This document shows positions 21,389-31,233 of a DNA stretch of 64,000 bases, one piece after another. The stretch is from Acholoe squamosa (taxonomy: Eukaryota > Annelida > Polychaeta > Phyllodocida > Polynoidae): the NCBI GenBank assembly GCA_949317995.1, contig OX439052.1, positions 37,883,932 to 37,947,931 of the forward strand, read 5' to 3'. The notes under the pieces were generated by a model, which worked only from the letters and a program-made list of their open reading frames with translations, was not told the origin of the DNA and ran no database searches. The position numbers and the translations under genes were made by a program. The number at the start of each line of letters is the position of its first letter. Position 1 is the stretch's first letter.

Positions 21389-22591
21389 ATGTTTTTAGCG
21401 GTTACAGACATATCGGCAGCGTACCGCTCAGTATTAATTAGGCCAGAGGACAGGAAATATCAAGGTCTATGTTGGTCAATAAATGGACAGGAGCAGTACT
21501 TGGTAGATAACTTACTGTCATTTGGTACTAGAGCTGCTCCCTTCATATTTAACCGGTTGACAGACTCAATCTCTAGACATATGCGCAACCTTGGTTTCAT
21601 TTGTTTCAACTATCTTGATGATTTCTTATTAATGGCGCATTCATATGAACAATGTCAACGTGCACAACTGACACTACATTCCTTACTACGCACGCTCGGG
21701 CTTTATGTAGCGTACAAAAAGGTAGCAAGCCCTTCCACGGTACAAAGGTACCTCGGTATTGAGATTGATACGGTAAACATGAAACTGAGGCTACCAGAGG
21801 AGAAATTAGTAAAGTTACAGCAGGAAATTGCGTTTTTCGATGGTTGCCGTAAGGCGACACGTAAACAACTGCAGAGACTTTGCGGAATATTATCTCACTG
21901 CTCCTCACTAGTCAAAGGCGGCCGTACTTTCTCACACCGTGTTATAGAGATGTTGAAAGGATTCCGCACCAACAGTAGGTACATTTCCCTCACCAAGAGT
22001 TTTCATAGAGACTTGGATTGGTGGAAATCTTTTTCAAGATGGTTCAATGGTGAGGCTCGCATCATTAAGCCAGATTTTGATAAGGAACTGACTCTATCAA
22101 TGGACGCATCAGGCAAAGGGTATGGTGTAGAATGTATGGGAGACTGGATGGCCGGGGCATGGAATAAATCGCTGGAAAATGTGGCCGATACTCATGGTCA
22201 TATGCGACCTGAACCAGACATGACCATCCCCGATAACATTAACATTCAAGAATTCTACCCTCTGATTGAATCACTATGGAGGTGGGGTCCAACATTCAGA
22301 GATAGCAAAATCATTGTAAACTCAGACAATACTCAAGTAGTAGCAGCAACAAACTCTGGACACAGTGAGAATAAGGTTGCTATGAAAATTTTGAGGAGAG
22401 TTTTCTGGCTTTCAGTAATATATAATTGTCATGTGGTGGCTCGACATATTCCGGGCCGCCTTAATGTGGTGGCAGATGCCCTATCCAGATTACTGGACAA
22501 TGACTCAAACATACCCTCATTTTTGTGTTGTAGTGGTTTCGCAGCGGTGTATGCAGTTAGACAGGTTAGCAGCAATAGACTGCTCCTTTAA
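21389..22591 (+). pseudogene. DIRS-like retrotransposon fragment: RT and RNase H
   Basis: An open frame of 400 residues begins inside the RT fingers/palm (VTDISAAYRS) and runs through FGTRAAPFIFNRL, the catalytic YLDDFLL (~21612) and an RNase H-like region (LSMDASGKGYG, IVNSDNTQ, ADALSR). The RT type matches DIRS/tyrosine-recombinase retrotransposons rather than gypsy. The N-terminal part of RT, Gag and the tyrosine recombinase are missing. Homology with the second DIRS fragment begins abruptly at about 21387, which marks a truncation. The remaining frame has no stop, so the insertion is probably younger than most lesions in the viral genes. Confidence 0.85.
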
Positions 22592-23365
22592 CCCTTACTA
22601 ACACAAACATTGGTTTACATGCTGCACTTTATGGTTTAAATTTAATACAAACAGTAACTTTCTGACTGACCACCAGATAGAGCACAAATATTGGTTTTGA
22701 GTTTTATAACTAGTCACCTCCAGATGGAGTACATGGAAAAATATATAAAAGTGCTGCCCTCTGATGTTTAAGTCTAACACAAATATTGGTTTGTATGCTG
22801 CCCTCTATGGATCAAGTTCATAGAAAACATAAATATTGGTTTATATGCTGCCCTCTATGGATTAAGTTCATGACATACAGTAATTTCCTAACTAACCACT
22901 AGATGGAGCACAAATATTGCTTTGATCCTACCCTCTATGGATTAAGTTCATAACATACAGTAATTTCTTAACTGACCACCAGATGGAGCATAAATATTGG
23001 TTTATATGCTGCCCTCTATGGAATAAGTTTATAACATACAGCAATTTCTTAACTGACCACCAGATAGAGCATAAATATTGGTTTATATGCTGCCCTCTAT
23101 GGATTAAGTTTATGACATACAGTAATTTCCTAACTAACCACTAGATGGAGCACAAATATTGCTTCGTATGCTGCCCTCTATGGATTAAGTTCATAACATA
23201 CAGTAATTTCTTAACTGACCACCAGATGGAGCACAAAAATTGGTTTTGAGTTTTGTAATTAGTTACCTCCAGACGGAACATATGGAAAAATATATAAAAG
23301 TGCTCCCCTCTGATGTTTAAGTCCAGCACAAATATTAATTTGTATGCTGCCTTCTATGATTCTTT
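22592..23365. repeat. Tandem array of ~81-bp units
   Basis: The phrase 'ccctctatgg' recurs at 22801, 22851, 22931, 23012, 23093 and 23174, with a period of 80-81 bp for most copies. The unit also contains 'accaccagatggagcataaa'. The outer parts (about 22671-22800 and 23219-23345) are copies of a related longer unit. Repeats lack the short spacer/repeat format of CRISPR. No gene. Confidence 0.85.
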
Positions 23366-23374
23366 AAATTTCTC

Positions 23375-23382
23375 TGAGATAA
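23375..23382 (+). promoter_or_regulatory. TGAGATAA motif before penton-like gene
   Basis: Exact TGAGATAA, 65 nt upstream of ATG 23440. One of six exact copies placed upstream of viral start codons. Confidence 0.5.
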
Positions 23383-23439
23383 AAGACCTACATATAATGT
23401 TAGATTATATACATTTTCAGAGAAACTACTTATAAAAAA

Positions 23440-24372
23440 ATGTCAATTTCCTCTCCTTTTTACGTAAATTTACCTTCTAATACTATTCACCCTTCTAGGG
23501 AAAACAAAACGAGTTCTTATTATGTGAATTTACCATCGACTATTACATTGAAAGGGGAATGGGAGGTAGGAGTGGTGGAAGTTAATATACCTATTTCTTG
23601 GTAAAATTTTCCTGAAAGACCAGAACGAAACAGAACTATAATAGTGGAAAGAAATTTTTTTAAATTTAAAAAAAAAATGTGTTCATAGCAAATTCTGCAA
23701 GTGATGTTACCCTGGAGAAAAGGTTCATAGTAGAAAGAATTCCTTATGGAAATTATAATTCTATTAATAACCTTATTGGAACTATAAATTCTGTTCTAGA
23801 AAAAAATGATATTTATCCTGATGATGTTTTCTTTAAAAAAGAGCGAAAACCTTTTATGAAAATAGAACCACAAAATTTAAAACCTATTCTTAAAGTAGGA
23901 AGAGGAGACGTAGTAACTTTTTCTTCTGAATTGTGTTCTTTGTTAAGATTAGATTTACATGAAAAAGCTGAGTAAAAAGAAGGAAACACTGTGTCTTTCA
24001 TAGGACCTCCTTTAGAAAATTTTGAAGAATATAAAAAAATAGCATCAAATTTAGGACCAAATGAATATGGAAATTTCATTGCGGGTGGGGTTCCTAATTT
24101 GCATTACATAGCATCTAATATTTATATATATAGCAATATAGTTTGTAATGAAGTAGTAGGAAACAAACAAGTTCCACTTTTAAGAACAATAAGATGCACA
24201 GGAAGCTTCGGTGATGACATAAAAGAAGTTTTTGTTACTCCATATTTGTAAAAAACTTAAAAGAAATGAAATACAAGAAATTCAAATAACTGTCTGTGAT
24301 GACTTAGGAGATCTTGTTAAATATGAATACGGAACAGTGTTTTTGGTTTTACATTTCAGACCGATAGTCTAA
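23440..24372 (+). pseudogene. Penton/minor-capsid-like protein, broken
   Basis: The ATG at 23440 opens a protein with FYVNLPSNT and LKGEWEVGVVEVNIP, and its last part has LYIYSNIV-type, VPLLRTIR and VLHFRP motifs. From memory of the family, this pattern belongs to the conserved Polinton/adintovirus protein usually assigned as penton or minor capsid component. At least four lesions are visible: TAA 23602-23604, a frame change around the A-run at ~23670-23680, TAA 23973-23975, and TAA 24249-24251 with another frame change. The last frame ends at TAA 24370-24372. It is the first gene after the motif at 23375. The structural role is inferred from family resemblance, not shown here. Confidence 0.6.
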
Positions 24373-24482
24373 TGATTTATCGTCGTAGAGCATTAAAAAA
24401 TCTTATCACAGAATATGATATCATTCCTAATTCTTTAAAATATGATCCTGATTTATTTCTATTCAAAAATTTAAAAAAGTGA
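24372..24482 (+). CDS. Short basic ORF (36 aa) overlapping the penton-like gene
   Basis: ATG 24372 overlaps the preceding stop in TAATG. The product begins MIYRRRALKN and ends at TGA 24480-24482, overlapping the start of the polymerase frame. I do not recognise it. It could be a real small protein or the remnant of an N-terminal polymerase segment in another frame. The overlap arrangement is its only support. Confidence 0.3.
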   Translation: MIYRRRALKNLITEYDIIPNSLKYDPDLFLFKNLKK

Positions 24483-27400
24483 AGAAAATAATATTAAAAG
24501 TAAAGAAAGAAGAAGGTGGAGTTAAATTTCAAATAGGACTTTGCGTTGTTTTAGGAAAATATAACTTAGAAACTAGTGAATATTTTCAAATAGAACCATG
24601 GTTTTTGAGTCCGGTTCAATTCGGCTTTGATTCTTTGAATTTAGAAGAAACAATTAGGTCTAGTTTTTCTGTTATATTAGGATTTTTTTATTCTTTCCTT
24701 CACATGGGATCAGGATGGTTTCTTAAAAAAATCAAAGTTCTTAGAATTTCAATTTTTAAATATAACCCTTTAGGAGGAAAAGAAACACAAAAGACTAAAG
24801 ACTTAATAGACAAAAAAAAATTGATTTTAAATATAAAAGGAACTGGTAATAAATGCTTTCTTTATTCTGTTTTAGCTGGTCTACATAAAGTAACAAATAA
24901 TTCAAATTTAGCAAAATCTTATGATATATTTTTAAATGAATTGAATATTTCTTTTATTACTTTTCCTGTGAAATTAAATGAAATATCACATTTTGAAAAA
25001 AAGAACAATTTAACAATAAATGTATTTGGTATGTTAGAAACAGAGCAAAAGATAATTCAACCTTTCCCTATGTATATTTCTACTAATTCAACTTTTATTT
25101 CTGAAGGAAGACATGTTGATTTATTGTTATATGATGATCACTACTATTTGATTAGGAATTTACATAAGTTTATAAGACCTTTTTTTTGGAAAAAAACTAG
25201 ATATTTTTGTTACAAATGCTTAATATCTTTTTGCTCAGAAAAAAAATATAAGTCCCACATAACTCAGAATTGTAATAAAAATCCTTACGTAGGACAAGGA
25301 TACTATATGCCACCTACAGGTTCACATCTTAATTTTACAGATTTCAAAAATAAAGTGAAAAGTCCTTTTATCATTTATGCAGATTTTGAATGTTATAATT
25401 ATAAAATGAAAGAACCAATTTATAAAGGTAAATCTTTATGTGAACGCGAACATAAATTAAATGCTTTTGGTGCTATAATGGTGTCAAAATATAAAGAATA
25501 CAATCAAGATCCATTCATATATGTAGGAAAAAATGTCATATCAAATTTTGTCTCTTATTTATATCAAAAAAGAGCTGAAATATCTTATATTTTACACCAT
25601 AAAAGAGAACCTATGAACCTATGTTATTCATAAAAGCATGAACTATGACACTCATTTTCTTATTCAAAAATTGTATAAATATGTGGACAAGAAAAATATA
25701 TCTGTTATAGCAAAATCGTCAGAAAAATTTTTGACTTTAAGTTTTGAAAATTTTCATTTCATAGATTCTTTTCAATTTCTTCCTACTTCTTTAGCTAAAT
25801 TAGCAAATCTTATGAATGAAAAAGGAACTGATGACTTCTATGAAACAAAGAAGCATTTAAAAGATGAAAAATTATTACCTTATGTTATCCGTAAAGGAGT
25901 TATGTGTTATGATTATATAAATTCATGGAGTGTTTTGAAAGAAAAAAAATTGCCTGCAAGAAAATATTTTTATTCTTCTTTAACAAAAGAACACATTTCT
26001 AGCGAAGATTACCAGCATGCTCTTTTTATGTTCAAAGCTTTCAAATGCAACAACCTAAAAGATTATTTAAAAGAATATTTAAAAATAGATGTGTTGCTTT
26101 TATGTGACGTTTTCGAATCTTTCAGAGAAAAGGCTTTAGATTACTATGGATTAGATCCGTCACATTTTCTTACTTCACCAAGCTTAAGTTATCAAGCCAT
26201 GTTGAAATATACTGGGGTTAAATTAGATTTATTTTCGGACATAGAAATGTACAATTTCATAGAAACAGGTGTAAGAGGAGGGATAACTAATGTTTCTCAC
26301 AGGTATGCCATGGCAAAAGAACCTGATGAACATATTTTTTATATTGATTGCAATAATTTATATGGAAAATGTTTAGCAGATTTTTTACCTATTTCTGATT
26401 TCAAATGGTTAGGAAAAAAAAAAAACAATTAGAAATATGTAACATTCCAGACGATAATGAAACAGGTTATATTATGGAAGTAACTCTATCTTATCCTGCA
26501 AACCTTCATGATAGGCATAATTCTTTTCCTTTAGCACCAGAAAAATTAGAAATAAAAAAGGAAGATTTATCCACTTATGCTGAACAAGTACTCAAAGACA
26601 TAGGAATTTCATATAAAAAAGGAGGAAAGAAATTGATATGTAATTTAAATCAAAAGGAAAATTATGTTATACATTACCGTAACTTAAAGCTATATCTAAA
26701 CCTAGGAATGAAAATTAAAAAAATACATAGAGTTCTTTCATTCAAACAAAAAGATTGGATGAAACCATACATCGATTTTAATACAACAAATAGAACCTTA
26801 GCTACTTCTTCTTTTGACAAAGAATTTTTTAAGCTTTTAATTAACAGCACTTTTGGGAAAACATTAGAAAATGTTAAGAAAAGATCAACTATGAAATTAA
26901 CTTCTAATCCTTTAGTAAGTGAAAAACTTATAAGAAAACCAAATTTTAAATCACTTCATATCTTTCAAAAAGACTTCGTAGGTATACAATATAACAAAGA
27001 ACGAATTCTTCTAAATAAACCTATATACATAGGATTTACAGTATTAGAACTATCAAAATTATGGATGTTTAATTTTCATTATAATATCATGTTACCTGCT
27101 TTTTCAGAAAGCATTATTCAGTTATTATACACAGATACAGACTCATTCATTTATTATATTAAAGATGAACATTTCTTAAAAAAGATAAAAAATATAGAAA
27201 ATTATTTTGATTTTTCTAATCTTAAAGAAAGTCATCCTTTATTTTCCTCTAAAAATATGAAAGTTTTAGGAAAATTCAAAGATGAAACAGGAGGGAAATA
27301 AATAAAAGAATTTATAGCATTAAGACCTAAAATGTATTCTATTCTTTATGAAACTGGAGAAGAAGAGAAAAAAGTGAAAGGCATAAAAAAAAGTTGTATA

Positions 27401-27670
27401 CAAGAAATAAAACATAGTAACTTTAAAAAAGTCTTATTTAAAAATAAAATAAGAGAAGATCGATTCAGTAATATAGTAAGTCTTAAACATAAAGTGTATA
27501 CCATTTCCCTACATAAGATTTCTCTTTCTCCTTTTGAAGATAAAAGATATTTATGTGATGGGGGGATAAAATCTCTTGCTTATGGACACTATAGTATACT
27601 TAAAAGAAAGAAAAAAAGAAAAAGAAACGAAATACCTTTTCCAGAAATGAAAAAGAAAAAAAGATCATGA
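24479..27670 (+). pseudogene. polB: Protein-primed family B DNA polymerase, broken
   Basis: This is the replicative polymerase typical of Polintons/adintoviruses. The N-terminal region has a Cys/His finger (FCYKCLISFC...SHITQNC, ~25210-25270). Exonuclease motifs follow: IIYADFECYN (ExoI, ~25375), NYDTHFL (ExoII, ~25640) and YLKIDVLLLCDVF (ExoIII, ~26080). Polymerase motifs are GVRGGI, IDCNNLYG (motif A, ~26345), LLINSTFGK (motif B, ~26840) and LYTDTDSF (motif C, ~27130). The C-terminal part ends IKSLAYGHYS. Lesions: a frameshift around 25605-25620, a frameshift in the 12-A run near 26416, and an in-frame TAA at 27299-27301. No ATG is evident at the N-terminus, so the start is uncertain. Catalytic motifs are preserved, but the gene cannot make one product. 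Confidence 0.9.
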
Positions 27671-27675
27671 GATAG
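27668..27675 (+). promoter_or_regulatory. TGAGATAG, variant of the TGAGATAA motif
   Basis: One mismatch from the motif; 71 nt upstream of ATG 27739, the PC4-like gene. Confidence 0.4.
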
Positions 27676-27738
27676 CTTGAAAAAACTTTCACCTTATTAA
27701 CATTAGAAAGAAAGCCGAAGGCATAATAAAAGAAAAAA

Positions 27739-28057
27739 ATGAACAAATCAGGAAAATACCCTACTTTGGCTTTTGGTTGGAGGAAAAGAATAGATATAAA
27801 TAGATTTAAAGGAAATATATATTTACATTTTCATGACTTGACTAAAGATAAAAGCATATCTCTTCAAAAAGAAGAGTTTGACCTTCTTCTTCGAATGAAA
27901 AATAAAATATATAAAAAAAATTGAAAAAATTTAAAAATTGAAGAAAGAAAACAAGCAAGAAAAAATAAAAAAAAAGAAAGAAAAAGAACAAAATTTAAGT
28001 AGTGATAGCAACAGCGAAAGTGAAATGGAATTAAGTGAAAATGATGGCAGTGAATAA
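27739..28057 (+). pseudogene. PC4/p15-like single-stranded-DNA-binding protein
   Basis: The first 61 residues match the compact core of the transcription coactivator PC4 family: FGWRKRIDINRFKGNIYLHF, then a charged turn, KSISLQKEEFDLLLRMKNKI. That family binds single-stranded DNA as a dimer and serves in transcription or replication. After the frame closes at 27922-27924, a shifted frame continues with a Lys-rich run and an acidic tail (SESEMELSENDGSE) to TAA 28055-28057, so one frameshift probably separates core and tail. Cellular PC4 has its acidic region on the N-terminal side. Position directly after the polymerase suits a replication or transcription role. The assignment rests on motif reading alone. 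Confidence 0.6.
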
Positions 28058-28074
28058 TATTATGAAAATATTAT

Positions 28075-28082
28075 TGAGATAA
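28075..28082 (+). promoter_or_regulatory. TGAGATAA motif before zinc-ribbon gene
   Basis: Exact copy, 67 nt upstream of ATG 28142. Confidence 0.5.
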
Positions 28083-28141
28083 ATGAATGACTTACCTAAT
28101 TAGCTTTAAATATATTCCTTCTCAATTTTTTATGATAAAAA

Positions 28142-28870
28142 ATGGTTTCTAAATGTGAATTTTGTGGTAAAAATGCTGATTTAGTAAAAAATAAAAAATA
28201 TTGTTTAAAATGTGCAGAGTCAATGGTACAAGAATGTATAAGGTGTCATAGACCTTTTCAATCTTATCATATTTTTACGTCTGATGAAAATCACCTGAGA
28301 TGTAATGCCTGTTACAATAAATACATGAAAGAAAAGCTAAAGAGCAAAGCTAAATCCGCACAAAATTTCAGTATAAAAGTCATGGAAGACTTGAGCGAAA
28401 ATGAAGACTCGAACAGCATGTCTTCAGAAGAAGAAAAAAATGACTCCACCAAAAATGTTAAATCAAACATTGTTCGTCCTATCAAGAAAGAAAACGAAAA
28501 CTTGAAGAGAAGAAAAGAAGAGAGTGATGATAATGTAAGTCATAACGAAAATGAATACGAAGAAAAAAAAGTAAAAATACAAGTCAAGAAAAAGAAAAAG
28601 ATGAATAAGACTTCTAGCAGGGTGGAAAATAATACAAGTGATGATGACTTAAGTCAAGATGAAAATGAAAAAGCAGAAAAGAAGGAAAAGGTGCAAGTTA
28701 AAAGAAAGAGAAATGTGAACAAGCAGCAATCTAATACCTCACGAAATAAAACTAAAATTAATTCTAGTTCAAGGAAAACAAAAACAGGAAACAAAAGTCT
28801 AATATTTAATGTGGATGGAAACATGAAACCAAGTGGCTTCATCCCAATTTACATGCCTGTAAATCAGTAA
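28142..28870 (+). CDS. Zinc-ribbon protein with charged repeat tail
   Basis: An intact 242-residue ORF. The first ~65 residues contain four CXXC pairs (CEFC, CLKC, CIRC, CNAC), enough for two zinc-binding ribbons or a treble clef. The remainder is Lys/Glu/Ser-rich and disordered-looking. It has an internal duplication of about 40 residues: each copy has SDDN/SDDD, an acidic NENE/DENE patch and a run of lysines ending in NK. The C-terminus is hydrophobic (FIPIYMPVNQ). The function is not known to me. It lies between the PC4-like gene and integrase and keeps an open frame while both neighbours are broken. Confidence 0.7.
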   Translation: MVSKCEFCGKNADLVKNKKYCLKCAESMVQECIRCHRPFQSYHIFTSDENHLRCNACYNKYMKEKLKSKAKSAQNFSIKVMEDLSENEDSNSMSSEEEKNDSTKNVKSNIVRPIKKENENLKRRKEESDDNVSHNENEYEEKKVKIQVKKKKKMNKTSSRVENNTSDDDLSQDENEKAEKKEKVQVKRKRNVNKQQSNTSRNKTKINSSSRKTKTGNKSLIFNVDGNMKPSGFIPIYMPVNQ

Positions 28871-28961
28871 ACATTTTTTATATGATGAATAAAATTTTAA
28901 AAATTTCATGGATAACCGTGAAATCTGACAGCATAATATATCGACACACTTTCTATTACAT

Positions 28962-28969
28962 TGAGATGG
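28962..28969 (+). promoter_or_regulatory. TGAGATGG, variant motif before integrase
   Basis: Two mismatches from TGAGATAA; 83 nt upstream of ATG 29045. Weak on its own but at the shared distance. Confidence 0.3.
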
Positions 28970-29044
28970 TTTAAAATCACGTAATTATATGTATCGTTCT
29001 ATTCATGTATAAAATTTTTTTGATATATTAGAACGAAACCATGC

Positions 29045-29763
29045 ATGGATTTCCGTCTCTGTAATGTAATTAGTATATTTAATTTAAAAGATGAAAATGA
29101 TGATATCAAATATTTACTTGCTTGTATAGATTGTTTTTCTCGTTATGCTTATATTTTTCCTTTAAAAAACAAAACAGCTTCCGTCACTTTAGATGGCTTT
29201 AAAAATATATTAATAAAAAGCAAAGTTAAGCCTAGAATTATACAATTTGATGACGGAAGTGAATTTAAAGGTGTATTCAGGAAATATTTAAAAGAAAATA
29301 ACATTAAATTTTTCAGTACATCACAAGACACTAAAAGTGCGATAGTAGAAAGATTCAATCGTACTATACAAGATAAAATATATAAATATCTTACTTTCAA
29401 AAAGACTTTGAGATATATAGATTTACTTCAAAATTTAGTATATAGTTATAATCACAGTAAGCATAGAACCTTAGGTATAAGTCCTTCAGAAGTAACTGAA
29501 GCAAACGAAAAAAAAATATGGATTAAACAATACGGGAAATATTTATTCACTAAAAAACATCATTTACCCTTTAAAGTTGGAGATAAAGTTAGAATTACTA
29601 AATATAAAACTACTTTTAGAAGAGGAAAAAAGAAATTTTTCAAATAGCTTATGTTCTTAGAACTTGGCCTGCAACATATGTATTAATTGATAAAAACAAT
29701 GAAATATTAAGTGGTAATTTTTATAAAGAAGAACTAGTTAAAATTGAAGGAATACTAGCATAA
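29045..29763 (+). pseudogene. int: Polinton-type retroviral-like integrase, N-terminally short and frameshifted
   Basis: An RNase H-fold DDE integrase core is clear: first Asp in YLLACIDCFSRYAYIFPL, second in IIQFDDGSEFKG, and Glu in AIVERFNRTIQ (D...D35E spacing type). The following VGDKVRITKYKTTF is the C-terminal SH3-like region of Polinton integrases. Stop TAG 29645-29647 closes the frame. The C-terminal continuation (TWPATYVLID, FYKEEL) is in the next frame to TAA 29761-29763, so a one-base lesion near 29640 splits it. The N-terminal HHCC zinc domain is not visible upstream. The enzyme would insert the viral DNA into the host genome. Confidence 0.87.
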
Positions 29764-29768
29764 AAAAA

Positions 29769-30412
29769 GAACCTCTTGGCATTAATGAACTTTGGTATAA
29801 TTTATCTCCACATATACCTAAATCTTGGTTTCTCAATAAACCAGGAAAAAGCAAGCAGGATGCTGACGCTTATAAAATAAAAAAATATCCTGTAGAAGAT
29901 CAAAATATAGACATTGTAAAAAACGACAACGACAGATACATAAAAAAATTGAAAAAGGAAAGATAGAATCCATAGAAGCAACAGATGATGAATATTCAGA
30001 AAATGATTACGATGATCCAATTGAAAAATCATTATTTAAAGATTCTGACAGCATAGACGACGATAATTTAAATTATCCTCCAGAATATGGTAAACAAAAA
30101 TTATTTGTACCTTCTGGAGAAGAAAAAACCTTCACAGAATCTGAAGAAAATAAAAAAGATGAAGCAAGTGGAGGAATAAGAGAAGAAATAAAAATTAAGA
30201 AAATAAAACCATCTTCTTTTGAACAAAAATGCGATGAAGAAAGTGAAATAGAACCTATGTCCTCTACCCCTCCTTCTGAAGATATTTTTGGAGGAACAAA
30301 AAAGAAAAAAAGTTCGTCTAAAGCATCACCACATAAAACACGATATGGGAGATCAAGAAAAACCAACCCTAAATATTATGGGAAAGATTGGGATACAAAA
30401 TGGAAAAAATAG
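29769..30412 (+). pseudogene. Unknown charged protein downstream of integrase, frameshifted
   Basis: Two overlapping open frames without start codons fill this interval. The first (29769 to ~29965) has GINELWYNLSPHIPKSWF. The second (~29955-30412) is acidic (DSDSIDDDNLNYPPEYGK) and ends Lys/Arg-rich (KTRYGRSRK to TAG 30410-30412). The joining lesion lies near 29955-29966. I do not recognise a family. Position between integrase and capsid genes, with acid and basic blocks, would suit a virion or DNA-associated protein, but that is speculation. Confidence 0.45.
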
Positions 30413-30434
30413 TAATAAATAAAGAAAAAGCATT

Positions 30435-30442
30435 TGAGATAA
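30435..30442 (+). promoter_or_regulatory. TGAGATAA motif before pVI-like gene
   Basis: Exact copy, 39 nt upstream of ATG 30474. Confidence 0.45.
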
Positions 30443-30473
30443 AGAAGAAAAAATCCTAGCAATATAAATAAAA

Positions 30474-31149
30474 ATGTATTCGAATATGTGCTCATAAAAA
30501 ACTTCTTTACAGGCAATTTTTACGAGAAAATAAAAATCCATTATTTTACAATCAATATGGAAGTGGATATAATACACTAACTCCTTTCATAGGAAGCAGA
30601 AATCAAAGAGGATATGGTATAGGTGGCATACTAAAAGGTTTATTTAAAACAGTCGTACCTCTCGTTACACCTATGGTGAAAAGTGCAGGTAAAGCAATAG
30701 GAAAACGAGCTCTTAACCATTTAAGGGCAGAGCAAAAATGATTGCCCTGGCCATGGGGACGGCCTCTGAGAAAAGTAAAGTTCCTAGAGGACGAGCCTAT
30801 TTTCAATTCCTATACAAATCCTATATAATGGCTGTCGACTATAGTCGATGCTAGGCCTACCATGGTATCAACTATAGTCAATGCTAGGCCTACCATGGTG
30901 TCGACTATAGTCGAGGCTAGCCCTCAATGGGTTAAAGGAGGAATAAAAATTGCAAAAAATGTTTTAAAAGGAGAAAATATAAAAAAGGCTATAAAAAGAG
31001 AAGCTGAAGAAAGTTTGTCTGATTTAGGTTCTCAAGTTATTTCAAACTTTTCAAATCAAAGGAAATTATCTCCTCAGCCAAAAATTATAAAAAAGAGAAA
31101 CAGAAAAAGAAAACTTAAGAAAGGAAGTCATAGTGATATTTTCGGATAG
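30474..31149 (+). pseudogene. pVI-like minor capsid protein, split by a MITE
   Basis: The left part carries GYGIGGILKGLFKTVVPLV followed by a Lys-rich amphipathic stretch. This pattern is typical of the adenovirus pVI/pX-like minor capsid proteins of Polintons and adintoviruses. The right part continues IKIAKNVLKGENIKKA and ends in a very basic tail (KKRNRKRKLKKGS), closing at TAG 31147-31149. A 215-bp TTAA-flanked element (30717-30931) separates the parts, which stand in one frame across the target site. The 5' end is unclear: ATG 30474 is in a different frame from the core, so an additional lesion lies near 30500. Confidence 0.65.
30717..30931. mobile_element. piggyBac-like MITE with TTAA target duplication
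   Basis: TTAA occurs at 30713-30716 and 30932-30935. The imperfect inverted ends are CCATTTAAGGGC and, on the other strand, CCCATTGAGGGC. TTAA duplication with CC-starting ends fits the piggyBac group. The interior contains 33-bp tandem units built on GTCGACTATAGTCGA (~30837-30920). It codes for nothing. It lies exactly inside the pVI-like gene. Confidence 0.8.
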
Positions 31150-31160
31150 AATAAATAGCT

Positions 31161-31168
31161 TGAGATAA
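31161..31168 (+). promoter_or_regulatory. TGAGATAA motif before major capsid gene
   Basis: Exact copy, 73 nt upstream of ATG 31234. It is followed by CGATAAC, a second GATAA. Confidence 0.5.
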
Positions 31169-31233
31169 ACCGATAACTTGATCTTTTTTATATTGTCTAA
31201 GTAAAAATAAGAAGATACACCTGAACAAAAAAT

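Noticed and set aside
22592..23365. CRISPR-like array
   Set aside because: The ~81-bp units are contiguous diverged tandem repeats without unique spacers, in a eukaryotic context.
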